Notes: generated by a model not told the origin, from the letters alone. DNA of 64,000 nt from Marinithermofilum abyssi (GCF_014641195.1 NZ_BMHQ01000004.1:144734-208733), one strand, 5' to 3'; counted from the first letter of the stretch, positions 35,640 through 44,586 are shown. A program made the numbers and translations.

Positions 35640-35649
35640 GTTAACTAAA

Positions 35650-35968
35650 CTTGTTCCGATTCCACATACGCGGATAGGAAAAGGCCATGATGGGGATCAG
35701 TAGTTTGCAACCGGCCTGCTCAGAGAGTCGGCGGATGGGTGCAAGCCGATCAGGCGGTCAGACGAACTCGCCTCATCGCCTCGAAGGGGAACCTTTATCG
35801 ATAGTACTCTTCGACGGATGATCCCCGTTAGCGGATCCACGAGTGAGTATGGGAGTGTGAAGTGCCGTGCATGGTCCCATGCTAACTAGGGTGGTACCGC
35901 GGGAGAGCTTGAGTTTGTGAACCAACCTCTCGTCCCTAGCAACCAGGAGCTGGGGGCGGGAGGTTTTA
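35650..35968 (+). ncRNA. T-box riboswitch, leucine type
   Basis: The T-box core AGGGTGGTACCGCGG is at 35888-35902. Upstream, a long stem I with an AGTA element near 35700 carries the specifier loop GAACTCGCC; CTC at 35767-35769 is a leucine codon. The mutually exclusive terminator pairs AACCTCTCGTCCC (from 35921) with GGGGGCGGGAGGTT followed by TTATATTTTTA (to about 35977). Uncharged tRNA-Leu should stabilise the antiterminator and allow transcription of leuS. Codon and gene agree. Confidence 0.95.
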
Positions 35969-35994
35969 TATTTTTAGGTGTGGAGGATGTCGCC

Positions 35995-38457
35995 ATGAAG
36001 AAGTATGAACCGCAAACGATTGAACCAAAATGGCAGAAAGCCTGGCAACGACAAGACGTCTATAAAACCGATGACGACAAAAATAAACCCAAATTTTATG
36101 CTTTGGAGATGTTTCCGTATCCTTCCGGCGAAGGCTTACATATGGGGCATGTCCGCAATTACTCCATCGGCGATGTGGTTGCCCGGTTCAAACGGATGAA
36201 AGGGTTTCGGGTACTGCATCCGATGGGAGCAGACGCTTTTGGTCTTCCTGCGGAAAACGCGGCCATCCAACGAGGGGTTAATCCGCGGGAATGGACGCTG
36301 AACAATATGAAACGCATCCGGGAGGAGCAGGCCCGTTTGGGGATCTCCTACGACTGGGACCGGTATGTGGGGACCTGTGAACCGGATTATTACCGTTTCA
36401 GCCAGTGGCTGTTTTTGCTCTTTTATGAACGGGGGCTGGCTTATCGCAAGCAAGCGGCGGTAAACTGGTGTCCCAACTGTTCCACGGTGCTGGCCAACGA
36501 GCAGGTGGAGGACGGTCGTTGCTGGCGTTGTGACGCGGAAGTGGAGAAAAAAGAGCTGGAACAATGGTTCCTCAAAATCACGGATTATGCCGACAAACTG
36601 CTGGAAGGTTTGGACCGCCTGCCCAAATGGCCGGAGAAAGTCAAGGCCATGCAACGCAACTGGATTGGCAAGAGCAAAGGAGCGGAAATCACATTTACCA
36701 TCCCCGAGCTGGGAGATGAGAAAGTATCCGTTTTTACCACCCGGCCCGATACTCTGTATGGAGTTACCTACATGGTGTTGGCACCGGAACACCCGCTGGT
36801 TCCGCAGTTGATCCAGGGGAAACCCAATGAGGAAACGATTCGCCGGTTTGTGAAAACGATGCAGAATGAATCGGAATTGGCTCGGACCGGTTCTGACGTG
36901 GAAAAAGTGGGCTATGACACGGGTGCTGTGGCCAAACACCCGCTGACCGGCGAAGACGTGCCGATTTGGGTGGCCAACTATGTGTTGATGGATTACGGAA
37001 CGGGTGCGGTCATGGGGGTTCCTGCTCATGATGAACGGGATTTTGCATTTGCCCGGAAATATGATTTGCCGATTCGCCGGGTAATCTTTCCTTTCGGGAC
37101 GTACGACCCGGATGAAAAATTGGAAGCAGCCTATACCTCGGAAGGGGTTCTGGACCATTCGGGTCCGTTTAACGGTTTGTCCAATAAAGAAGCGATGCGT
37201 AAAATTCCAGAGCATCTGCAGGAAAAAGGGTTGGGAGGCCCGACGGTTTCCTACCGTCTGCGGGATTGGCTTTTCTCACGGCAGCGGTATTGGGGATGTC
37301 CGATTCCCATCGTATATTGCGACTCTTGCGGTGTAGTGCCGGTGCCGAAAGAAGAGCTGCCGGTGATGTTGCCCGAGGATGTGGTCTTCGACGGAAAACG
37401 GAACCCGCTGACCACTTCGGAAACCTTTGTTCACACCACCTGTCCTTCCTGCGGAGGAAAGGCGCGCCGGGAAACGGATACCATGGATACGTTCATCGAT
37501 TCCTCCTGGTACTTCCTGCGTTATACCGATCCGCACAATGAGGAGATCCCCTTCGCGGCTGACAAAGCCAACGAGTGGATGCCGGTGGATTACTATATCG
37601 GTGGAATTGAGCATGCGGTACTTCACCTCTTGTATTCCCGCTTTGTGACCAAGGTGCTCCACGATGCGGGCATGGTGAATGCCGATGAGCCCTTTACCCA
37701 CTACTTCCCGCAAGGGATGGTGCTGAAAGACGGCTCCAAGATGTCCAAGTCGAAAGGCAACGTCGTCTCTCCCATGGAGATCATTGAGCGGTATGGAGCG
37801 GATACAGCCCGTATGTTCATCCTGTTTGCCGCTCCGCCAGATCGGGAGCTGGATTGGAGCGACTCCGGCGTGGAAGGAAGTTACCGATTCCTGAACCGGG
37901 TGTGGCGGATGGTGCAGCAACATGCCGGGTTGTTCAGCAACCGCCCGCAAGCGAAGCCGGAAGACGAGGCCGCCAAAGCACTGTACCGGCAACTGCACCA
38001 AACCATCAAAAAGGTGAGCGACGACATCGGCGAACGCTATCAGTTCAACACCGCCATCAGTGCGGTGATGGAGCTGGTCAACGCCATCTACGCCTATCCG
38101 GAAGAAGCGGACCGGGGTACCCTGGCGGAAGCCGTGGAAAAAACCGTCCTGATGTTGGCACCCTTTGCTCCCCACATGACGGAGGAGCTGTGGAGCCAGA
38201 TCGGCGGGGAAGGAAGTGTGCATGCCCAAGCTTGGCCGATGTTTGACGAAAAAGCACTGGTTCAGGATGAAGTGGAAATGGTGGTGCAGATCAACGGCAA
38301 AGTCCGGGACAAATTGGTCGTACCGGTCAGCGCTGATAAGGACGCCATCGAAAAACTGGCCATGGAACAGGATCGGATTCAACACTTCTTGGATGGCAAA
38401 ACTATTCGCAAGGTGATCGTGGTACCGAAGAAACTGGTGAATATTGTGGCCAACTGA
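35995..38457 (+). CDS. leuS: Leucine--tRNA ligase
   Basis: 820 residues, a full-length class I synthetase of bacterial LeuS type. The ATP site has PSGEGLHMGHVRNYSIGDVV (HIGH motif as HMGH) and LKDGSKMSKSKGNVVSP (KMSKS). Between them the CP1 editing domain shows VFTTRPDTLYGVTYMVLAPE and YGTGAVMGVPAHDERDFAFA. Zinc-ribbon cysteines (WCPNC, CWRCD) are present. The start ATG 35995 (MKKYEPQTIEPKWQ) follows GGAGGATG; an earlier in-frame ATG at 35917 lies inside the T-box terminator and is rejected. Confidence 0.97.
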   Translation: MKKYEPQTIEPKWQKAWQRQDVYKTDDDKNKPKFYALEMFPYPSGEGLHMGHVRNYSIGDVVARFKRMKGFRVLHPMGADAFGLPAENAAIQRGVNPREWTLNNMKRIREEQARLGISYDWDRYVGTCEPDYYRFSQWLFLLFYERGLAYRKQAAVNWCPNCSTVLANEQVEDGRCWRCDAEVEKKELEQWFLKITDYADKLLEGLDRLPKWPEKVKAMQRNWIGKSKGAEITFTIPELGDEKVSVFTTRPDTLYGVTYMVLAPEHPLVPQLIQGKPNEETIRRFVKTMQNESELARTGSDVEKVGYDTGAVAKHPLTGEDVPIWVANYVLMDYGTGAVMGVPAHDERDFAFARKYDLPIRRVIFPFGTYDPDEKLEAAYTSEGVLDHSGPFNGLSNKEAMRKIPEHLQEKGLGGPTVSYRLRDWLFSRQRYWGCPIPIVYCDSCGVVPVPKEELPVMLPEDVVFDGKRNPLTTSETFVHTTCPSCGGKARRETDTMDTFIDSSWYFLRYTDPHNEEIPFAADKANEWMPVDYYIGGIEHAVLHLLYSRFVTKVLHDAGMVNADEPFTHYFPQGMVLKDGSKMSKSKGNVVSPMEIIERYGADTARMFILFAAPPDRELDWSDSGVEGSYRFLNRVWRMVQQHAGLFSNRPQAKPEDEAAKALYRQLHQTIKKVSDDIGERYQFNTAISAVMELVNAIYAYPEEADRGTLAEAVEKTVLMLAPFAPHMTEELWSQIGGEGSVHAQAWPMFDEKALVQDEVEMVVQINGKVRDKLVVPVSADKDAIEKLAMEQDRIQHFLDGKTIRKVIVVPKKLVNIVAN

Positions 38458-38524
38458 GCTGAAAACTGCTCTCGACCCGCCTAGAAGGGCAGGTCGAAGC
38501 TGTTAACCAAAAGTTCATCTTCGG

Positions 38525-38577
38525 GAAAGCAAAGAGCTTTTCTACCTGTCGCTCCTGGTAGAAGAGCTCTTTTGCTG
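38525..38577 (+). terminator. Long hairpin after leuS
   Basis: AGCAAAGAGCTTTTCTACC pairs with GGTAGAAGAGCTCTTTTGCT around TGTCGCTCCT, about 70 bases after the leuS stop. It lacks a classic T tail beyond TTTTGCT, but the long stem should stop or stabilise the message. Related arms occur at 31.04 and 31.30 kb. Confidence 0.65.
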
Positions 38578-38579
38578 TA

Positions 38580-39015
38580 TAGAAAAATATGTTACTCAGC
38601 CTTTTATGAATGTGAAGGGTACATGGGTGCAAAAGGTGACTTTTCCATGATTTGATCTCTACTATTATTCCAATTGCAAGCTATTGGGTAGCCAAGCATC
38701 AGCGGCTGCAGATGAATCCGGTGAGATGCCCAGCGGACCCGATATGTAGTGGCCAACCTGTGGGCTGGTGTCAACGTTCCGCTAAAACTTCACCCTTTGG
38801 CTCGACCAAGAAACGGGATGACCGGTTGGCTGCTGAGTATACCCGTTCGGGGCAGCAACGGAGGCCCACCGGAAGAAAAAGTTGGAGGGGCCAATCGCCC
38901 CTTTGACGGAAAGAAGACTCAGGCACCTTTCACTTGGAAAGGTGCCTGTCTATTTGACAGAAAAGTATGATATACTAAATGCATCCATTTTTTACTAAAC
39001 CGTTGGAGAAGAAGG
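38580..39015. other. Intergenic stretch with a second hairpin, no gene seen
   Basis: The only structure found is AGGCACCTTTC (38921-38931) with GAAAGGTGCCT (38937-38947), followed by a weak T-rich tail; on the minus strand it could end the comER transcript. The open frames in the rest have no ribosome binding site or recognisable product. Confidence 0.5.
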
Positions 39016-39021
39016 AGGGGA

Positions 39022-39864
39022 TCAGGGCACGTTCTTTTCTACCCGGTTGTTCAGTGCCTTTTGCACTTTTTCGATGTCTTCTTCATATTTGTTGTGGGTC
39101 AGTTGAATCAGGCGATGGAAAATGGGGCTCACTTCTTTCTCCAACAGTTCCAAACCTTCACGGGTGATCCCTCCCGGTACAGCTACCCGCTGTTGCAATG
39201 TATGGAGGGTAAAGCCGCCTTCTGTTAGCAACCTGCCCAGCCCTTGGGCCATTTGGGTTACCAAGGAGATGGCCGATTCCCGTGGAATTCCTGTTTCTTC
39301 CACTGCTGCATCCGCCATTTTTTCCATCATGTTGGCAAAGAAGGCGGGTGAACAACTAGCCAGATCGGAAGCGATGCGAGCGTGACGCTCATCTACCTCC
39401 AACGGGGAGCTGATGGCGGAGAAGAGATCTTTTAGCCATGCTTGATCATCGGTTGTTAAGCGGCTTCCCGGAATGTAGAGGGAGTTGCCGGAAAAGATGG
39501 CGTGGGTGATGCTGGGAATGATTTTGGCGATCTTGGCCGGCAGCCATTCCTCCAAGTCCTGAATCATTACCGGACTGGTAATGGATACAACGATATGGTC
39601 CCGGGTCGTGCAGCCGCGAATTTCTTCCAACACCCGGCGAAATTCACCGGGCTTCATGCACAAGAAAATACAACGGGTTTGCCGAACCAGCTCGCGATTG
39701 TCGGCAGCGACATGGATGCCGGGATATTCGCTTGCCAGCAACTCCGCTTTGGCACGGGTACGGTTGTGGATATACAGGTCTTGTGGAGAAAGTTTGCCGG
39801 AGCGGATAAATGCTTCCACCAGTGTCCGCCCCATGCTTCCCGTTCCGATGAATCCGATTTTCAA
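39022..39864 (-). CDS. comER: ComER, pyrroline-5-carboxylate reductase-like protein
   Basis: 280 residues of the ProC superfamily with a Rossmann start (KIGFIGTGSMGRTLVEAFIR) and family sequence FLCMKPGEFRRVLEEIRG, VVSITSPVMIQDLEEWLPAK and VPGGITREGLELLEKEV. It is placed as ComER because it is divergent from comEA, as in Bacillus. Its role is linked to competence and sporulation regulation rather than proven proline synthesis. The start is TTG 39864 behind AAGGAGGG. Confidence 0.88.
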   Translation of the reverse strand: MKIGFIGTGSMGRTLVEAFIRSGKLSPQDLYIHNRTRAKAELLASEYPGIHVAADNRELVRQTRCIFLCMKPGEFRRVLEEIRGCTTRDHIVVSITSPVMIQDLEEWLPAKIAKIIPSITHAIFSGNSLYIPGSRLTTDDQAWLKDLFSAISSPLEVDERHARIASDLASCSPAFFANMMEKMADAAVEETGIPRESAISLVTQMAQGLGRLLTEGGFTLHTLQQRVAVPGGITREGLELLEKEVSPIFHRLIQLTHNKYEEDIEKVQKALNNRVEKNVP

Positions 39865-39967
39865 GAAAATCCCTCCTTCGCAGAGGTAGTAAAACGATGG
39901 AAACTGACTGTCTCCTAATAGTTACGTCGGCAAGGGATTCATTATGAGGAGAAAGAGAGGCTGTAAT

Positions 39968-40642
39968 ATGTGGGAAGAGCCATGGAGTGCCCGAGAGAAG
40001 AGGTGGGCTGTCGTTGCAGGGGTGTTGGCGGTTCTGTTGATTATTTTGTTGTTGTATCTTTGGTGGGGTCCGCAGGCGACAAAGGAAGAAACAGCAGCAT
40101 TGGCTCCCTACACTGAAGCGGAAACCGTCAAACCCCGGAAGCAAAAGGCAACAAAAGAGAATACGCTGCCCGCTGATGTAACCGTGGATGTAAAGGGAGC
40201 GGTGGAAGCACCGGGTGTCTATCGGCTACCGGCCAAAGCACGGGTGCTGGATGCGGTCAACAAAGCGGGCGGAGCTTCATCGAACGCGGATATGGACCAG
40301 GTGAATTTGGCACAACCCTTGACTGACGGCATGGTCGTCTGGATTCCCAAAAAAGGCGAGAAACAACCACCTGCTGTAGCATCCGGATCAGCTCCGGCCA
40401 GCAGTGACTCTGCGGTTCAGAGTTCCTCGGAAGCCGGATCAACCGGCGGGAAGATCAATATCAACACGGCAACGGCTGCAGAGTTGGATGAGTTGAATGG
40501 AATCGGGCCATCCAAAGCAGAAGCGATTGTTCGGTACCGGGAGGAGAACGGCCCCTTTACCGCTGTGGAGGACCTTTTGGAAGTACCGGGGATCGGAGAG
40601 AAAACCTTGGAGCAGTTTCGGGAGCAGATCACAGTGGGATAG
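39968..40642 (+). CDS. comEA: Competence DNA receptor ComEA
   Basis: 224 residues. One membrane helix near the N-terminus (WAVVAGVLAVLLIILLLYLW) is followed by an SLBB domain (VTVDVKGAVEAPGVYRLPAK, then ADMDQVNLAQPLTDG) and, after a Ser/Ala linker, a helix-hairpin-helix DNA-binding domain (KININTATAAELDELNGIGP, then EVPGIGEKTLEQFREQI). ComEA binds double-stranded DNA at the cell surface during uptake. The start ATG 39968 follows GAGAGG; an ATG at 39944 is also open. The expected partners comEB and comEC do not follow; comEC is at 55 kb. Confidence 0.93.
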   Translation: MWEEPWSAREKRWAVVAGVLAVLLIILLLYLWWGPQATKEETAALAPYTEAETVKPRKQKATKENTLPADVTVDVKGAVEAPGVYRLPAKARVLDAVNKAGGASSNADMDQVNLAQPLTDGMVVWIPKKGEKQPPAVASGSAPASSDSAVQSSSEAGSTGGKININTATAAELDELNGIGPSKAEAIVRYREENGPFTAVEDLLEVPGIGEKTLEQFREQITVG

Positions 40643-40920
40643 AGGGAAACCGTAAAGCCGAAGTGTCAACGAATCGACGAAGCCTTTCCAGCGAGGTCAA
40701 TCAAGTTATGATTACCGGACCTTCGAGGGGTTAGTCCGTTTCCGATTCATACTATTCCCATAGAACTGGGGACAGCAGCATGCAGTGAAAGCGGTTATTC
40801 AGCAGGCGGTGGGCCAAAAGCGCATCGAATAAATAAACCTAGGAGGATCTGGAGTGATAGGTGTTGTGGCCGACGGTTCAGGCGCGGCTTTTCACCACTT
40901 GGGGTCGCACGCCGTTTTTC
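40643..40920. other. Gap downstream of comEA, no gene seen
   Basis: 278 bases between comEA and the end of the truncated permease. It contains CCTAGGAGG near 40840 but no ORF of useful length behind it. No terminator of usual form was found for comEA. The composition becomes GC-rich towards the permease, hinting that a rearrangement boundary lies here. Confidence 0.4.
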
Positions 40921-40922
40921 CC

Positions 40923-42121
40923 TTACGTCTCCGCCGGCGGGTTGACCGTGCCCCTGCCTTTGACGAATTGGTAGGCGATGCCGATGATCAAAAACCAGAT
41001 CGGCCCTACGATTAGAGCCACCCGGGTTTCGGGGTCGAACCAGAGGAGGACGCCGACCAGCACGAGGAAGGCGATCACAAGCCAGTTGACGACGGGGGTG
41101 CCGGCGAGCCGGTAATCCACTTCGGGAGCCTCTCCCCGTTTGACCGCCCGTTTGTATTGCATGTGGGTATAGACGATGATCCCCCATGTCCACAGGGCGC
41201 CGACGGTGGCGACGCTGGTGATGTAGGTGAAGGCTTTCTCCGGAATGACGTAGTTCAACAGCACCCCGATGAGAAGGACAATCGCCGAGGCGGTGATCCC
41301 CTTGGCCGGGATCCGGCGCCGGTTGACCTGTCCGAAGGCATGGGGCGCTTGCCGGGAATGGGACAGGGCGAGAAGCATTCGGCCGGTGGAGAAGACCCCG
41401 CTGTTGCAGGATGAAAACGCGGCGCTCATGACGACGAAGTTGACGATCCCGGCGGCGCTGGCGATTCCGACCTTGTCAAAGACGAGGACGAAGGGGCTCG
41501 TCTTTTCGCTCACCTGGTTCCAGGGAAATAGCGCCATGATAACGAGGAGGGACCCGATGTAAAAAATCAGAATGCGCCAAAAGATACTGTTGATGGCCTT
41601 GGGCAGCGTTTCCCGCGGGTCCTTCGCTTCCCCGGCGGTCACCCCGACCAGCTCCGTGCCCAAAAAAGCGAACATCACCATCTGCAGGGAGAAGAAGACA
41701 CCGGCAAACCCTTTAGGGAAAAAGCCCCCTTCGTCCCACAGGTTGGAGAAACCCACCGGCTGTCCCTGGTTGCCCCAACCGGTGAAGATCATCGCCAAAC
41801 CGAGGACGATCAGGGCGAGAATGGTGACCACCTTGATGATGGAGAGCCAGAATTCCACCTCGCCGAAGACTTTGACGGCGATCAGGTTGAGGACATAAAC
41901 GGCGATGAGGGCGATCAGGGCGGGAAGCCACTGGGGGATGTCCGGAAACCAGTACTTGACGTAGAGGCCGATGGCGGTGATCTCCGCCATCCCCGTCACC
42001 ACCCACAGGAACCAGTAGGTCCAGCCGGTGACGAACCCGGCCCACGGGGCGATAAATTCTTCGGCGTAGGCGCTGAAGGAACCGGAGATCGGTTTATACA
42101 GGGCCAGTTCCCCCAGTATTC
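40923..42121 (-). pseudogene. Amino acid permease (APC family), 5' end missing
   Basis: The frame encodes the central and C-terminal parts of an APC amino acid permease: LYKPISGSFSAYAEEFIAPW, VTGWTYWFLWVVTGMAEITA, TLALIVLGLAMIFTGWG-like helices and the hallmark SCNSGVFSTGRMLLALSH. The relatives are GabP/ProY/RocE-like symporters. Sequence similarity begins at ELALYKP, so about 70 residues with the first two helices are missing. Upstream of 42121 the frame stays open for a while without a start, and the DNA looks like part of something else. The region is clearly more GC-rich than its surroundings. An ATG inside (42002) would give a protein lacking essential helices. Confidence 0.75.
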
Positions 42122-42323
42122 CGGTGCGGCTCCTGTTCCTGTCAGCTGTGGTGACCTCGGTTTGTTTGTGCCGGTCTGGTACGGGATCCAGCGGGGACGG
42201 CTTAAATGGATGCGCTCCGGTTCGACTCTTCCCTGGACGATGGTGATCCTCTCCGTTCTCCTCACGATGTTTCCCTTTCTGTTTCTAATTGAGATCAGGG
42301 AGCCCTTTGCGGTGTAGCTGTTT
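42122..42323 (+). other. Possible C-terminal fragment of a membrane protein
   Basis: On the plus strand a frame reads LFVPVWYGIQRGRLKWMRSG, then TMVILSVLLTMFPFLFLIEI and a stop at about 42319. It starts exactly at the broken end of the permease pseudogene, without a start codon. It looks like the end of a membrane protein joined here by a rearrangement. The family is unknown. Confidence 0.3.
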
Positions 42324-42506
42324 TCCTTCTGGCACCGCTTCCGGGTGCGGGACAACTTGAACGATCATTTCGGTTCCGGACGCGTGGGGGACGGGGGGAC
42401 GTTTTTCTTTTTCATATTCTATCTTCAGGCGAAAGGCATCCGGGATGAGGGAAAAATTGTCCGCCTCTCCTGTGGATCATCCGGGAGCTCCGACGTCGCT
42501 CCGTTA

Positions 42507-42648
42507 TAACATGATAAGATCAGTGTTATGTTATGTTCTATGCATTTCACAAGGCTAACAAACTGTATACGATATGATATACAGAGCAAATTTAGACCCT
42601 AGGGGATCATATCTTCTAGGGTTTTACTTTTTATGGAATATACTTTGC
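42507..42648. repeat. Composite repeat, copy 1
   Basis: The first part, with CTGTATA and TATACAG as a palindrome at 42563-42584 and then GAGCAAATTTA, recurs at 63675-63765. The second part, CAAATTTAGACCCTAGG... CTAGGGTTTTACTTTTTATG followed by TACTTTGC, recurs at 43446-43518. In the second part CCCTAG and CTAGGG form a stem followed by TTTTAC on the plus strand, like a terminator. The copy ends about 95 bases before the His-rich gene. Confidence 0.7.
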
Positions 42649-42744
42649 TATAAACGGAAGCGATGCTCCTTTTAACCCCTAACCCCAACTGAATAAAAAG
42701 GTTATCCGATGGTCAGGTATACATAACCGAAAGGAGCGACTTCA

Positions 42745-43086
42745 ATGAATCATGAAATCCACGGAGACCATGGTCACCGCCACAGTCTGGCCTGTGGTCA
42801 TACCAAGATATACCACAATGATCACATCGACTTTGTCCATGACGGACATCTTCATAAAGAACACGATGGTCATTGGGATGAATGCCGCCTCGAAGTGACC
42901 ACCGTCAATCCTGAAGAATGTCGACCCATCACCTGTGGTTGTGACCACCAAGAAGATTGTGGTCACGAACGGATTCCTCATGGGAACCATATTGATTACC
43001 TAGTCAATGGTCGCCTTCACTACCCTCACGGGGATCACTGTGATGACCATGGACCCGTTGAACTGATAAGGGTAGAGAGAAAGTGA
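42745..43086 (+). CDS. His/Cys-rich putative metal-binding protein
   Basis: 113 residues, with His in nearly a quarter of positions plus eight Cys. Two similar halves are visible: CGHTKIYHNDHIDFVHDGHL (then HKEHDGHWDEC) and CGHERIPHGNHIDYLVNGRL (then HYPHGDHCDDHG). Such C-G-H...H-x-D-H-x-D-Y modules accompany zinc or other metal transporters and occur as small proteins in many Gram-positives; direct metal binding is a safe inference, a specific metal is not. There is no signal peptide, so it is cytosolic. Start ATG 42745 follows AAAGGAG. The gene is alone, bracketed by two related repeats (42586-42648 and 43446-43518), and may be a mobile cassette. Confidence 0.8.
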   Translation: MNHEIHGDHGHRHSLACGHTKIYHNDHIDFVHDGHLHKEHDGHWDECRLEVTTVNPEECRPITCGCDHQEDCGHERIPHGNHIDYLVNGRLHYPHGDHCDDHGPVELIRVERK

Positions 43087-43375
43087 TTTTCTTTTTTTTG
43101 GTCCCGTCACCCTAGTGAGGGGAACGACAACGATTCCATGATTTTTTGGCCATTCTCCATCTCTGTCGATAACATCTCGTAAACTTCCGACAAACGCGAA
43201 GCTCGTACACTTTTGGTCGAGAAACAATAACCAGGCCTTGACTCATCGATAACCCCCGGAAACACTGGTGTAACTCAGCCGTTAATATAAGTTATCGGCG
43301 AAATTCGTCTAAGCGTTTGCTACCGTTGGTTACCGGCAGCCGCACCAGCTGCCAGCTCTAACCCTTTCTTGCTTG
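43087..43375. other. Gap with possible gene-end fragments
   Basis: Right after the His-rich gene GGTCCCGTCACC and TGAGGGGAACGAC appear without clear terminator form. On the minus strand a frame reading RASRLSEVYEMLSTEMENGQ ends at about 43112 and has protein-like composition, but no start or family could be assigned. Nothing else was recognised. Confidence 0.3.
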
Positions 43376-43471
43376 CTACAGTTTGGCAAGGGTGATGATC
43401 CACACGATGATGATGGTCAGCGTTAAGGTTTGCAGGATCTTGTGCTCAAATTTAGACCCTAGGAGGACCAC
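43376..43471 (-). CDS. 31-residue hydrophobic peptide, candidate small membrane protein or toxin
   Basis: A GTG at 43471, preceded by AGGAGGTGA at seven-base spacing, opens a frame encoding MVLLGSKFEHKILQTLTLTI and IIVWIITLAKL, then a stop at 43376. The last 20 residues form one membrane span ending in Lys. The ribosome binding site is one arm of the perfect hairpin CCCTAGGAGG/CCTCCTAGGG of repeat copy 2, so translation could be controlled by folding. This layout recalls small type I toxins and other regulated membrane peptides, but no family match is claimed. It could also be chance. Confidence 0.4.
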   Translation of the reverse strand: MVLLGSKFEHKILQTLTLTIIIVWIITLAKL

Positions 43472-43518
43472 CAGGATGTCACCTCCTAGGGTTTTACTTT
43501 TTATGAAACCTACTTTGC
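43446..43518. repeat. Composite repeat, copy 2
   Basis: Shares CAAATTTAGACCCTAGG and CTAGGGTTTTACTTTTTATG plus TACTTTGC with copy 1 at 42586-42648, in the same orientation, about 860 bases away. The loop differs: here the stem is extended to CCCTAGGAGG/CCTCCTAGGG. Together the copies bracket the His-rich gene. On the plus strand it resembles a terminator. Confidence 0.7.
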
Positions 43519-43550
43519 CCCTGGTGACAGCTTCGGTGGTATTACGCGAC

Positions 43551-44040
43551 GTGAAAGTCGCTTAGATAATTGCTTCACAATGCGATGAAGCCTACTGTCT
43601 CACCAGTAGTACCCAAGGCAGATCGGCGGTGAACGAACCGTCGAGAGCCTGTCGACAATGTAACTCGTAGCAAATGCTACCGTCGGAACCGCGAGGAGAC
43701 GACGGCTCTACCATCATCAGGCGGATCGGGGCTAGGATTGGACGGTGTGGTTAACACATGTAAACGCTTATTAAACGTCGTCACGAAGAACAAGCCAAAG
43801 ATGCTGAGAGGCTTGCGCCAAAAAGCACCGTGGCAGTAGGAGCTAGTACCTCTCTCTCATAAAGACCACCGGCGGATAGCCTAACCTGTTCGGTTATCTT
43901 AGCGAAACACGGTAACTCTCCCGCAAGGGAAAGCGAACCGTAAGGGGAGCCGAAAGAGTTGCGGGTAGGGATCGTGGAGGAAGCGAATGCCGCGTCCTGT
44001 AGTGGGACGGTTAGGGGTCGCACCATCCGCCACTAGTTGA
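43551..44040 (+). ncRNA. Structured region resembling the 5' part of a group II intron
   Basis: Starting at GTGAAAGTCGCTTAGATAAT the sequence holds many short self-complementary segments: GCCTACTGTCTCACCAGTAG (CTACTG with CAGTAG), CTCCCGCAAGGGAA with a GNRA-type CGCAAG loop, ACCGTAAGGG and TGTAGTGGGACGGTTAGGGG. Density of such motifs and absence of ORFs fit domain I-III of a bacterial group II intron, and several strings match my memory of such introns. No reverse transcriptase and no domain V follow within 500 bases, so it would be a 5' fragment. This remains tentative. Confidence 0.4.
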
Positions 44041-44530
44041 AGGAGTAACGGTACGATCTGTACTTTTCCAAACTCGCGTTTGAACACCTCATTCACTTTA
44101 TGGATGCAGCCACACAGAAAGGCTTTTCCAGGACGCTGACCGATGTACACACCTTGAGTCGTAACATCGACACCGGACGACGTTAAGCCATTTTCTCCAT
44201 CGAGGGGTATGGGACGAACAGTGGATGCAGCGATACCTGAACCAACGATCTTTGTAGAAGATTCTGCAGCACGCCATAGATCCTCATATCCTTGGCGCTT
44301 AACTGGTTCGAAAGCTCAACTGCCTCCATAAAGGACTCGGGCTTCTTTCTACGAAGAACGCGAATCTCTCTCGAACGCCTTCCGTTGGCTATGTGAAATC
44401 CTCCAGCTGCTGTTTCAGCAACTCTCTACTAAGCCCTGTTCCTTGCGGTAATGTGGATCACACGGCGGTGACCCGTAAGCGGTGACCCGTAAAAGGAATT
44501 AGCCTACTCAGCATCGTCGCGTTTAGTGAA
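44041..44530. other. Gene-poor stretch with a short tandem repeat
   Basis: A minus-strand frame over 43899-44290 has protein-like text (GVYIGQRPGKAFLCGCIHKV, then FKREFGKVQIVPLLLQLVAD) but no start, ribosome binding site or family and overlaps the intron-like region. At 44466-44495 GCGGTGACCCGTAA is repeated twice in tandem. No functional gene was identified. Confidence 0.35.
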
Positions 44531-44556
44531 AGCCCCCGCACCTGTGTGCGGGGGCT
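44531..44556 (-). terminator. GC-rich terminator of rocD
   Basis: AGCCCCCGCAC pairs perfectly with GTGCGGGGGCT around CTGT. On the minus strand it is followed by TTCACTAAAC, a poor T run, but its place 31 bases after the rocD stop fits. Confidence 0.7.
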
Positions 44557-44586
44557 GCATCCTATACTCCAAGTCTTCGTTGCCTA

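Noticed and set aside
35917..35994. Earlier in-frame ATG for leuS
   Set aside because: It lies inside the T-box terminator stem; LeuS homology begins at the ATG at 35995, which has its own ribosome binding site.
36136..37215. Long open frame opposite leuS
   Set aside because: Shadow of leuS with no start signal and no protein-like pattern; the same holds for 37276-38385.
44465..44496. Short tandem repeat as a possible CRISPR start
   Set aside because: Only two adjacent 14-base units without spacers and no cas genes anywhere in the window.
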